A DNA stretch of 7,838 nt from Myxococcales bacterium (GTDB lineage Bacteria > Myxococcota > Myxococcia > Myxococcales > Myxococcaceae), in NCBI GenBank assembly GCA_009885595.1, contig VFKJ01000763.1, positions 1 through 7,838 of the forward strand, written 5' to 3'. The notes under the pieces were generated by a model. The model made no database searches and was not told the DNA's origin. It saw nothing but the letters and a program-made list of their open reading frames with translations. The position numbers and the translations under genes are program-made. This document shows, one piece after another, positions 1 through 6,553 of the stretch. Positions within the stretch are counted from its first letter, which is position 1. Each line of letters opens with the position of its first letter.

Positions 1-2
1 GC

Positions 3-170
3 AACTGGGGCTGCCGCCCGGCCTTCTACGACGACGTGGTGAAGGACGTGATCAGCAACCGGGTCCAACTGCTCGAGAACGTCGAGTACCACCCGCTCTC
101 CACCATCAACGAGGTCTTCACCGCCTCGCAAGAACACCAACTGAAGAAGCGCGCGATCCTCATCCCCTGA
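3..170 (+). CDS. had: 6-hydroxycyclohex-1-ene-1-carbonyl-CoA dehydrogenase, C-terminal fragment (5' truncated by window edge)
   Basis: The last 55 codons of an open frame end with TGA at 168-170; the rest of the gene lies to the left of the window. The fragment starts NWGCRPAFYDDVV and continues with a region containing EYHPLSTINEVF, which is the usual C-terminal pattern of zinc-dependent medium-chain alcohol dehydrogenases (a short helix, a strand, 'PL..INEVF', then a basic tail). Family assignment rests on this pattern. The specific call as the NAD-dependent dehydrogenase that oxidises 6-hydroxycyclohex-1-ene-1-carbonyl-CoA to the 6-oxo compound rests mainly on context: it lies 17 nt upstream of the hydrolase that uses its product. 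The catalytic zinc site and Rossmann fold lie outside the window and cannot be checked. Another zinc alcohol dehydrogenase is possible but less likely. Confidence 0.75.
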   Translation, partial: NWGCRPAFYDDVVKDVISNRVQLLENVEYHPLSTINEVFTASQEHQLKKRAILIP

Positions 171-187
171 GCCCGGAGCCAACGACC

Positions 188-1267
188 ATGAAGAACCACC
201 ACATCTTTCCTGACTACAAATACAAAGAGATCCTCGTCGAGAAGAAGCCGCTGCTGAACGACAAGGGCCAGCCGGTCGAGGGCCTGTTCAACTTCTGGAT
301 CTCGCTGAACAACCCCGCCCAGTACAACTCGTACACGACCGACGCGGTGAAGGAGGTCATCATGGCCTTCCGCGAGGCGAGCTGTGACCGCAGCACCGTC
401 GCGGTCGTCTTCACCGCGGTGGGCGACAAGGCGTTCTGCACCGGCGGCAACACCAAGGAGTACGCCGAGTACTACGCGGGCAACCCGCCTGAATACAAAC
501 AATACATGCGGTTGTTCAACGACATGGTCACGGCGATCCTGCTCTGCGACAAACCAGTCATCAATCGCGTCAACGGCATGCGCGTCGGCGGCGGGCAGGA
601 GATCGGCATGGCCTGCGACTTCTCCATCGCGGCCGACACCGCGCGGTTCGGCCAGGCGGGCCCGAAGCACGGCTCGGCTCCGGACGGCGGCTCGACGGAC
701 TTCCTCCACCTCTACGTGGGCGTGAACCGGGCCATCGAGTCGTGCACCCTCTGCAAGCACTGGTCTGCGGTCCAGGCGGCGAACCTCGGCCTCATCAACA
801 AGGTGGTGCCCGTCTACAAGACCAAGGAAGGCAAGTTCATCCGCACGCCGTTCGTCACCAGCGAGATGGTGGACGAGTGGGGCAACCCGAGCTTCGGCGC
901 CTTCAAGACCGGCACCGCGATGCAGGAAGCCAAGCGCGTCGCCGAGGAGTGCACCGTCGACCTGAGCCTGCTCGACGCCGAGGTCTCGAAGATGTGCTTC
1001 GAGCTCGCGATGACCATGCCGGACTGCCTGAGCAAGACGCTCGAGTCCGTGCGCAAGAAGAAGCTCGAGCACTGGCAGCAGAACAGCGAGACCAACCGCT
1101 CGTGGCTCGCGCTCAACATGATGACCGAGGCGAAGGCCGGCTTCCGCGCGTTCAACGAGGGCCCCAAGAACAACCGCGAGGTCGACTTCCTGAAATTGCG
1201 CCGCCAGCTGGCCGACGCGCACCCGTGGAACGACGAGCTGATCGCCATGGTCTTGCCGAAGGGGTAA
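188..1267 (+). CDS. oah: 6-oxocyclohex-1-ene-1-carbonyl-CoA hydrolase (ring-opening hydrolase, BamA/Oah)
   Basis: This 359-residue crotonase-superfamily protein adds water to 6-oxocyclohex-1-ene-1-carbonyl-CoA and hydrolyses the C-C bond, opening the ring to 3-hydroxypimelyl-CoA in the cytoplasm. It is recognisable by blocks highly characteristic of the Oah/BamA family: NNPAQYNSYTTD (41-52), AFCTGGNTKEYAEYYAGNP (82-100), the oxyanion-hole region GGGQEIGMACDF (134-145) and FGQAGPKHGS (154-163). Length is slightly below the roughly 375-380 residues I recall for family members and no internal region looks missing, so the difference is probably at the ends. The ATG at 188 is preceded by GGAG (175-178) at good spacing. 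It sits between had and dch, and its product is the last ring intermediate of the pathway. This gene is widely used as a marker of anaerobic aromatic degraders. Confidence 0.95.
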   Translation: MKNHHIFPDYKYKEILVEKKPLLNDKGQPVEGLFNFWISLNNPAQYNSYTTDAVKEVIMAFREASCDRSTVAVVFTAVGDKAFCTGGNTKEYAEYYAGNPPEYKQYMRLFNDMVTAILLCDKPVINRVNGMRVGGGQEIGMACDFSIAADTARFGQAGPKHGSAPDGGSTDFLHLYVGVNRAIESCTLCKHWSAVQAANLGLINKVVPVYKTKEGKFIRTPFVTSEMVDEWGNPSFGAFKTGTAMQEAKRVAEECTVDLSLLDAEVSKMCFELAMTMPDCLSKTLESVRKKKLEHWQQNSETNRSWLALNMMTEAKAGFRAFNEGPKNNREVDFLKLRRQLADAHPWNDELIAMVLPKG

Positions 1268-1273
1268 CCAACC

Positions 1274-2041
1274 ATGGAACTCGAGCGAAATGAGCTGATG
1301 GGTGGTGCGGTGGTCGAGCTGCTGCTCGCCTCGCCGCCCGCGAACATCGTGACGGAGAAGGCGATCGTCGAGCTGACCGCCGCGCTGCGCGACCTGGAGA
1401 ACCAGAAGGCCGTGAAGCTGGTGATCATCGCCGGCAAGGGAGATCACTTCTCCTACGGCGCCAGCGTCGAAGAGCACCAGAAGCCCAAGGTCGACTGGAT
1501 GCTCCCGAAGTTCCACCAGCTGATCAGCACCATCCTCGAGTTGCCCATTCCCACGCTCGCGCGCGTCTCGGGCCGCTGCTTCGGCGGCGGCTTCGAGGTG
1601 GCGATGGCGTGCTCGCTGATGATGGTCGACGAGACGGTGTCGGCCGGCATTCCCGAGGTGAAGCTGGGCGTCTTCCCGCCCGTGGCCGCGGCGCTGCTGG
1701 GCGCGCTGATTCCCGCGAACCGGGCGGCCGAGCTCATCCTCACCGGGCGCAACTGTGACGCGGCCGAGCTCTCGAAGCTCGGGCTGGCGAACGAGGTGGC
1801 GCCGAAGGGAAAGCTCTTTGAGGTGGTGATGGCGTTCGTCGAGAAGAACGTCCTGCCGCAGAGCGCGTCGTCGCTGCGGCACGCCAACCGGGCCGCGCGC
1901 TTAGGCCTGGTGAAGCGCTACCGCGAGCTCATCCCCGCGCTGGAGAAGCAGTACCTGGTCGAGCTGATGGCCACCCGGGACGCCAACGAAGGCATCGCCG
2001 CCTTCATCGCGAAGCGGCGCCCCAGCTGGAGCAACGAGTGA
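1274..2041 (+). CDS. dch: cyclohexa-1,5-diene-1-carbonyl-CoA hydratase (crotonase family)
   Basis: This 255-residue crotonase-fold protein adds water to the cyclic dienoyl-CoA made by benzoyl-CoA reductase, giving 6-hydroxycyclohex-1-ene-1-carbonyl-CoA. The Dch-like signature FSYGASVEEH (59-68) marks the first oxyanion-hole loop. The second is RCFGGGFEVAMACS (101-114), with an acidic residue at E108. A second acidic residue, E128, lies in IPEVKLGVFPP (126-136), where enoyl-CoA hydratases carry a catalytic glutamate. Length is normal for the family. The ATG at 1274 follows a GAAGGGG Shine-Dalgarno (1258-1264) that overlaps the end of oah, only 6 nt after the oah stop. The 3' end overlaps the next gene by four bases. 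A generic enoyl-CoA hydratase is the alternative, but the ASVEEH motif and the neighbouring oah and bcr genes argue for Dch. Confidence 0.92.
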   Translation: MELERNELMGGAVVELLLASPPANIVTEKAIVELTAALRDLENQKAVKLVIIAGKGDHFSYGASVEEHQKPKVDWMLPKFHQLISTILELPIPTLARVSGRCFGGGFEVAMACSLMMVDETVSAGIPEVKLGVFPPVAAALLGALIPANRAAELILTGRNCDAAELSKLGLANEVAPKGKLFEVVMAFVEKNVLPQSASSLRHANRAARLGLVKRYRELIPALEKQYLVELMATRDANEGIAAFIAKRRPSWSNE

Positions 2042-2721
2042 CTCACGGCAGCAACGGCGCCACCGTGCCGGGCAAGGAGGGTCTCGCCGAGATCTTGCGC
2101 TTCTCCGCCCGGCTGATGGCGCAGCGCGGGTACCACGGCACCAGCCTGCGCGACATCGCCAGCGAGACCGGCCGCAGCCTGGCCGGGCTGTACCATTACT
2201 TCCGCACCAAGGAAGACCTCGTCTACTGGATCAACGTGCGTGGTTTCTCCGCGCTGACGAAGAGCCTGAAGGCGGTGCTCGCCGAGCTGCCCAGCCCAGA
2301 AGATCGGCTGTACGCGCTCATCTACAACCACCTCGACTATTTCGCGCACCACCGCGACGAGATGAAGGTGCTGATGCTCGGCACCCACAACCTCACCGTC
2401 GAGCGCATCGAGGAGATCCGCCGCCTGAAGGACGCGTACACCGACATGGGCCGGCAGCTGGTGATGGAGTTCCTGAAGTCACGCGACTGCGAAGTGCCCG
2501 ACTCCAAGGGGCTCGCGCGGCTCACGTACCTGCTGTTTGGAATGATGAATTGGATCTTCGGCTGGTACTCGCCGCAGAAGCACGGCACCGGCAAAGACCT
2601 GGTGGACGACATCTACACCACGTTCGTCGATGGCGTGTGCGCGAAGCCGAAGGCGAATGATCGCCGTGAGCGCGTGGGGAAGCTCGTCTCCGCGCTCCAG
2701 AGGGAAAAACACCATGAGTGA
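2038..2721 (+). CDS. TetR/AcrR-family transcriptional regulator embedded in the operon
   Basis: This 227-residue protein has an N-terminal TetR-type helix-turn-helix: a first helix at about 16-30 (EILRFSARLMAQRGY), then TSLRDIASETGRSLAGLYHYF (35-55) and the typical KEDL (58-61). The remaining ~165 residues are predominantly helical, as expected for the ligand-binding and dimerisation domain, and contain an aromatic-rich stretch GMMNWIFGWYSP (168-179) that could line a pocket. It starts with GTG at 2038, overlapping the dch stop as GTGA, and has GGAG at 2028-2031. Its own end overlaps bcrC by 8 nt. Many TetR repressors of acyl-CoA metabolism bind CoA thioesters, so benzoyl-CoA or a ring intermediate is a reasonable guess for the ligand. 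Neither the ligand nor the operator can be seen here, and no inverted-repeat operator is identifiable because the operon promoter is outside the window. Confidence 0.9.
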   Translation: MTHGSNGATVPGKEGLAEILRFSARLMAQRGYHGTSLRDIASETGRSLAGLYHYFRTKEDLVYWINVRGFSALTKSLKAVLAELPSPEDRLYALIYNHLDYFAHHRDEMKVLMLGTHNLTVERIEEIRRLKDAYTDMGRQLVMEFLKSRDCEVPDSKGLARLTYLLFGMMNWIFGWYSPQKHGTGKDLVDDIYTTFVDGVCAKPKANDRRERVGKLVSALQREKHHE

Positions 2722-3877
2722 GACCAGAGAGATCGTCGAGCAGTGCAAGGTCCTCTACGAAGACCTGAGCTTGGCCTCGGTGAAGGAATGGAAGCAGCGC
2801 ACCGGGGGCCGCGCGATCGGCTTCATGCCGGTCTACGCGCCGCGCGAGCTGGTGCACGCCGCGGGTATGTTGCCGGTGGGCATCATGGGCGGCGGCGAGA
2901 ACCTCGAGATCATCAAGGGCGACGCGTATTTCCAGTCGTACATCTGTCACATCCCCCGCTCGACCATCGAGCTGGGGGTGACGGGCCGCCTCGACTGCCT
3001 CGACGGCATGCTCTTCCCCGCCATCTGCGACGTCATCCGCAACCTGAGCGGCATGTGGCAGATGCTCTTCAAGGACAAGCTGGTCCGCTACCTGGACCTC
3101 CCGCAGGAGTTCACCAAGGAGATCGGCGGCACCTTCTACAAGCAGGAGCTGCAGGGCCTGGTGCACGAACTGGAGAAGCTGGGCGGCAAGAAGGTCACCC
3201 CCGAGGCGCTGCGCCACTCCATCAAGCTGTTCAACGAGAACCGCCGGGCCATCGAGCGCCTCTACAACGCGCGCGCGGAGACGCCTGAGAACCTTCCCAC
3301 CTACGAGCTGTACCTGGTGATGCGCGCCAGCAACGTGCTCCCGGTGGAAGAGCACACCGCCCTGGTGGAGAAGTACCTGGCGGCCGCGGCCAGGCAGAAG
3401 CGCAACAAGCTCGACAACGCCCGCGTGGTGGTGACCGGCGCGTTCTGCGAGCAGCCGCCCATCGCCCTCATTCGCGCGCTGGAGGCGAGCGGCTGCTACG
3501 TGGTCGACGACGACTGGGTCTTAGGCGCGCGCTACCTGCTGGGTGACGTGGCGATGGGCGAAGACCCCCTGCAGGATCTCGCCAACGCCTACCTGGGCGA
3601 CTGCGTGGAGACCGCGTCGCGCTACGAGACGCGCCTCGAGAAGGGCGCCTTCCTGATCGAGCGGGTGAAGAGGTACCGGGCGGAGGGCGTGGTGTTCTGC
3701 GCGCCCAGCTTCTGCGACCCGGCGCTGCTCGAGCGGCCGATGCTGGTCGAGGCGCTCAACCGCGCCAACGTTCCCCACACCTCGTTCAACTACGCCGAGA
3801 ACACCAGCCAGTACCACGTGTTCAAAGAACAAACCGGCACCTTCGCCGACTCCATCAAGCTGTGGGGGACCGCATGA
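2714..3877 (+). CDS. bcrC: benzoyl-CoA reductase, gamma subunit (BcrC/BadD type)
   Basis: This 387-residue subunit belongs to the HgdB/FldC family and, with BcrB, forms the module that binds benzoyl-CoA and carries out the ring reduction. Evidence: GFMPVYAPRELVHAAGMLPVGIMGGG (36-61; family start motif), SYICHIPRSTIELG (75-88), FPAICDVIRNLSGMW (101-115), FCEQPP (244-249), VVDDDW (263-268) and FCDPALLERPML (333-344). Cysteines at 78, 105, 245 and 334 fall in conserved motifs and are candidate iron-sulfur ligands; the HgdB-type subunits are known to bind [4Fe-4S] clusters. I chose ATG 2714 over an in-frame upstream ATG at 2630 because it has AGAGGG (2699-2704), gives the usual family N-terminus (MSETREIVEQC) and restores the usual length of about 386. 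It overlaps the TetR gene by 8 nt and bcrB by 4 nt. Confidence 0.95.
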   Translation: MSETREIVEQCKVLYEDLSLASVKEWKQRTGGRAIGFMPVYAPRELVHAAGMLPVGIMGGGENLEIIKGDAYFQSYICHIPRSTIELGVTGRLDCLDGMLFPAICDVIRNLSGMWQMLFKDKLVRYLDLPQEFTKEIGGTFYKQELQGLVHELEKLGGKKVTPEALRHSIKLFNENRRAIERLYNARAETPENLPTYELYLVMRASNVLPVEEHTALVEKYLAAAARQKRNKLDNARVVVTGAFCEQPPIALIRALEASGCYVVDDDWVLGARYLLGDVAMGEDPLQDLANAYLGDCVETASRYETRLEKGAFLIERVKRYRAEGVVFCAPSFCDPALLERPMLVEALNRANVPHTSFNYAENTSQYHVFKEQTGTFADSIKLWGTA

Positions 3878-5157
3878 CACTGGACCGCACGACTCACAGA
3901 CCTGACGCGATCAAAGAAGACAGCATGATCATGCAGAAGAAGATGATCGCGAATCACTTCGAGCGCTTGTCGAACACCGACAAGACCGGAGAGAAGGCGG
4001 TCTACACCTTCGTGCCCGGCAACTTGAACGAGCTCATCTGGTCGTTCGACCTGCTGCCGGTGCACCCGGAGATCAACGCGCTGCAGTCCGCCATGCGCAA
4101 GCAGAGCGGCGACTACGTGCTGGAGGCCGAGAAGATCGGTCACAGCGAAGACGTGTGCACGTACGTGAAGAGCGACATCGGCATGATGCGCAAGGGCAAC
4201 ATCGGCCCCACCGGCCAGCGCCTGCCAGAGCCCTCGCTGTTGCTGCTCAGCTACACCGGCTGCTTCACCTTCATGAAGTGGTTCGAGCTGCTCAAGCAGG
4301 AATACAAGTGCCCGGTGGTGATGCTGCACGTGCCCTACCAGGCCGATGGGCGCATCACTCCGGAGATGCGCTTCTACGTGACGAAGCAGCTCAAGGACGT
4401 CGTCATTCCGAAGCTCGAGGAGATCTCCGGGAAGAAGTTCGACCTGGACCGGCTGCGCACCATGCTCGCCTCGTCGGCGCGCTCGGAAGACGACCTGGTG
4501 CACGTGTGGAACGCGGCGAAGAACAAGCCCTCGCCCATCGACGCGTACTTCGGCGGTGTCTATTACATCGGCCCCATCTTCACGGCCTTCCGCGGGAAGC
4601 CCGAGTGTGAGGAATATTACAAGACGCTGCGCGCCGAGGTGGATCAGCGGGTGAAGGACGGCCTGGGCCCCATCACCCCCGACGGCAAGATGCACAAGGA
4701 GAAGTACCGCCTGGTGGTCGAAGGCCCGCCGAACTGGACCAGCTTCCGCGAGTTCTGGGAGATGTTCTACGCGGAGGGCGCGGTGTGCGTCTCCTCCACG
4801 TACACGCGCGTGGGCGGCCTCTACGAGCAGGGCTTCCGGCACGACCCTGATCACCCTCTGGAGTCCCTCGCCGATTATTGCCTCGGTTGTTACACGAACC
4901 GCAATCTCCCCAGCCGCGTCGACATCATCGCCAAGGACATCATCGATTTTCAGGCCGATGGCTTCGTCGTCAACTCGATCAAGAGCTGCAATTCCTTCTC
5001 AGCCGGCCAGCTGTTGATGATGAAGGAGATCGAGAAGAAGACCGGCCGCTCCGGCGGCTTCATCGAGTCCGATCTCGTCGACCCCCGCTACTTCTCCGCT
5101 GCGAACATCAAGAACCGCCTGGAGTCGTACTTCCAGATGCTGGAGGCGAAGAGCTGA
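3874..5157 (+). CDS. bcrB: benzoyl-CoA reductase, beta subunit (BcrB/BadE type)
   Basis: This 427-residue HgdB-family subunit is the partner of BcrC in the benzoyl-CoA-reducing module. Visible family features are FVPGNLNELIWSFDLLPVHPE (46-66), a conserved cysteine in SEDVCTYVKSDIG (91-103), SYTGCFTFMKWFELL (126-140), YCLGCYTN (335-342) and SIKSCNSFSAGQLLMM (368-383). Cysteines 95, 130, 336, 339 and 372 include candidate cluster ligands. The start is taken as ATG 3874, which forms an ATGA overlap with the bcrC stop and has a GGGGGA Shine-Dalgarno (3864-3869). A GTG at 3862 and an ATG at 3925 are in frame; the latter would remove a poorly conserved-looking leader (MTLDRTTHRPDAIKEDS) and begin nearer recognisable family sequence, so the true start is uncertain. 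Only one base separates the stop from bcrA. Confidence 0.94.
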   Translation: MTLDRTTHRPDAIKEDSMIMQKKMIANHFERLSNTDKTGEKAVYTFVPGNLNELIWSFDLLPVHPEINALQSAMRKQSGDYVLEAEKIGHSEDVCTYVKSDIGMMRKGNIGPTGQRLPEPSLLLLSYTGCFTFMKWFELLKQEYKCPVVMLHVPYQADGRITPEMRFYVTKQLKDVVIPKLEEISGKKFDLDRLRTMLASSARSEDDLVHVWNAAKNKPSPIDAYFGGVYYIGPIFTAFRGKPECEEYYKTLRAEVDQRVKDGLGPITPDGKMHKEKYRLVVEGPPNWTSFREFWEMFYAEGAVCVSSTYTRVGGLYEQGFRHDPDHPLESLADYCLGCYTNRNLPSRVDIIAKDIIDFQADGFVVNSIKSCNSFSAGQLLMMKEIEKKTGRSGGFIESDLVDPRYFSAANIKNRLESYFQMLEAKS

Positions 5158-5158
5158 C

Positions 5159-6553
5159 ATGGACGCCTACGTCGGAATCGATCTCGGCTCGACCACCACC
5201 AAGGCCGTGTTCCTCGATGAACACGACCGCCTGATGGGGTTTGGCATCACCAATTCCCGCAGCGACTACGACGTCGCCTGCCAGATCGCGCGCGAGGAGG
5301 CGGAGATCAACTCGCGCTTCTCCATCTTGCGGCGCGAGCTGAAGACCCACATCCCCGGCGAGGGGCACGATCTCGCGGTCGCGTGGCTGTACCAGAAGTA
5401 CCGCCTCGCCCAGCACACCCGGCAGCTCACCGCGCTCGCCGCCACCTGCCGCAAGGCGGTCGACCTGTTGCCCGTGGCCGAGCACCGCGCGCCGACGCAC
5501 CTGCTGCTCGAGCAGATCCTCTCCGAGATGGAGGTGGAGGCGGTGGGGCTGTTCAAGCCGGGCGCCGACGCGCGCTCCGACTTCTTCCGAGACATCGCGG
5601 CGAGCACCTTCCTGCACCTCTCCGAGAAGAAGGCGGGCGACGACTCCAAGATGCTCGATCGCCTGATCGGCACCTTCGACAAGTCCATCCTGCAGGTGGA
5701 GAGCAAGAGCTACGCGAACGCGTTTGGCGAATACATCCAGTTCGCGGCCGACGCCGTGCAGCGCATGCCGGAGTTCCAGGTGCACCAGGCGGCGATTCAG
5801 ACCGCGGTGAAGAACACCGTCGCGGTGGTGTTCAAGATCATCAACACCATCGGCACCGGCTACGGCCGGCAGCGCCTGCCCTTCCCCAAGGAGCAGATCC
5901 GCTCGGAGATTCTCTGCCACGGCCTGGGGGCGCACTTCATGTTCCCCAACACCCGCACCGTGCTGGACATCGGCGGGCAGGACACCAAGGCGATCCAGAT
6001 CGACGCCACGGGCATTGTCACCAACTTCCAGATGAACGATCGCTGCGCGGCCGGCTGCGGTCGCTACCTCGGGTACATCGCCGACGAGATGAACATCGGG
6101 CTTCACGAGCTGGGGCCGCTGGCGATGAAGTCGAAGAAGCAGGTGAAGATCAACAGCACCTGCACGGTGTTCGCGGGCGCCGAGCTGAGAGAACGGCTGG
6201 CGCTGGGGGAAGCGCGAGAGGACATGCTCGCGGGGCTGCACCGGGCGATCATCTTGAGGGCGATGTCGCTGCTGGCGCGCAGCGGCGGCGTGGTGAGCGA
6301 GTTCACCTTCACCGGCGGGGTGGCGAAGAACCAGGCGGCCACCGACGCGCTGCGCAAGCTCATCGAGGAGAACTACGGCGAGATGAAGATCAACATCAGC
6401 CCCGACAGCATCTTCACCGGCGCCATCGGCGCGGCGCTCTTCGCCAAGCGCGATCGCAAGGGCGATCTCATCGGGGTCGACTTGAAGGCGCTGCAGAAGC
6501 CTGTCCCGAGCAAAGTCGAGGGGCCTGTCGCCAAGGTCCAGGAGAGAGCATGA
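5159..6553 (+). CDS. bcrA: benzoyl-CoA reductase, alpha subunit (BcrA/BadF type ATPase/activator subunit), with extended C-terminal tail
   Basis: This 464-residue ASKHA-fold (BcrAD/BadFG) ATPase subunit pairs with BcrD; a [4Fe-4S] cluster bridges the two and ATP hydrolysis drives electron transfer to BcrBC. ATP-site motifs are GIDLGSTTTKA (6-16), DIGGQDTK (270-277) and FTGGVAKN (384-391). Candidate cluster ligands lie in DRCAAGCGRYLG (294-305; C296 and C300), and INSTCTVFAGAE (331-342) is also family-typical. A long insertion between the first ATP motif and about residue 230 is normal for BcrA and distinguishes it from the shorter BcrD. GGAGG (5142-5146) precedes ATG 5159. Conserved sequence ends near TGAIGAALFAKRD (420-432). 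The following ~32 residues are extra relative to the roughly 438-residue Thauera protein as I remember it, and include PVPSKVEGPV (448-457), which resembles a translated dispersed DNA repeat. It overlaps bcrD by four bases. Confidence 0.95.
   Translation: MDAYVGIDLGSTTTKAVFLDEHDRLMGFGITNSRSDYDVACQIAREEAEINSRFSILRRELKTHIPGEGHDLAVAWLYQKYRLAQHTRQLTALAATCRKAVDLLPVAEHRAPTHLLLEQILSEMEVEAVGLFKPGADARSDFFRDIAASTFLHLSEKKAGDDSKMLDRLIGTFDKSILQVESKSYANAFGEYIQFAADAVQRMPEFQVHQAAIQTAVKNTVAVVFKIINTIGTGYGRQRLPFPKEQIRSEILCHGLGAHFMFPNTRTVLDIGGQDTKAIQIDATGIVTNFQMNDRCAAGCGRYLGYIADEMNIGLHELGPLAMKSKKQVKINSTCTVFAGAELRERLALGEAREDMLAGLHRAIILRAMSLLARSGGVVSEFTFTGGVAKNQAATDALRKLIEENYGEMKINISPDSIFTGAIGAALFAKRDRKGDLIGVDLKALQKPVPSKVEGPVAKVQERA
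6499..6529 (+). repeat. Dispersed-repeat-like element inside the 3' end of bcrA
   Basis: GCCTGTC occurs at 6499-6505 and again at 6523-6529, exactly 24 bases (8 codons) apart, and between them lies CCGAGCAAAGTCGAGGG (6506-6522). The whole resembles a GC-rich short repeat (GCCTGTCCTGAGC-nn-AGTCGA type) that I recall being scattered in tandem through many environmental bacterial genomes, where it is translated as PVLSEVEG-like or CPEQSRG-like peptides depending on frame. Here it reads PVPSKVEG followed by PV of a second, incomplete unit, and stays in frame. The direct repeat is seen in the sequence; membership of a dispersed family is from memory and needs a search of the rest of the genome. 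Confidence 0.6.

Noticed and set aside
171..187. Short gap between had and oah as a possible promoter or terminator
   Set aside because: It is only 17 nt, contains the oah Shine-Dalgarno, and shows no stem-loop or promoter elements.
26..1882. Long antisense open frame of 618 codons on the minus strand across oah and dch
   Set aside because: It mirrors the codon periodicity of two clearly recognised plus-strand genes in GC-rich DNA, has a His/Arg/Leu-rich composition without any recognisable domain, and crosses gene boundaries. It is a shadow frame.
2630..2713. Upstream in-frame ATG that would extend BcrC by 28 residues
   Set aside because: The extension is Arg/Ser-rich, lies within the tetR reading frame, and is not family-like. 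ATG 2714 has AGAGGG upstream and gives the normal family length.
3790..4854. Minus-strand open frame opposite bcrB, and similar ones opposite bcrC and bcrA (2522-3355, 5108-6241)
   Set aside because: They have low-complexity composition rich in His, Arg, Val and Leu, match no family I recognise, and lie opposite strongly conserved genes; they are expected by chance at this GC content.
5383..6549. Plus-strand open frame continuous with bcrD that would give BcrD a 389-residue N-terminal extension
   Set aside because: The upstream part is an out-of-frame reading of bcrA with Arg/His/Gly-rich nonsense composition. The conserved ATP motif starts right after ATG 6550, which has a good Shine-Dalgarno and an ATGA overlap.
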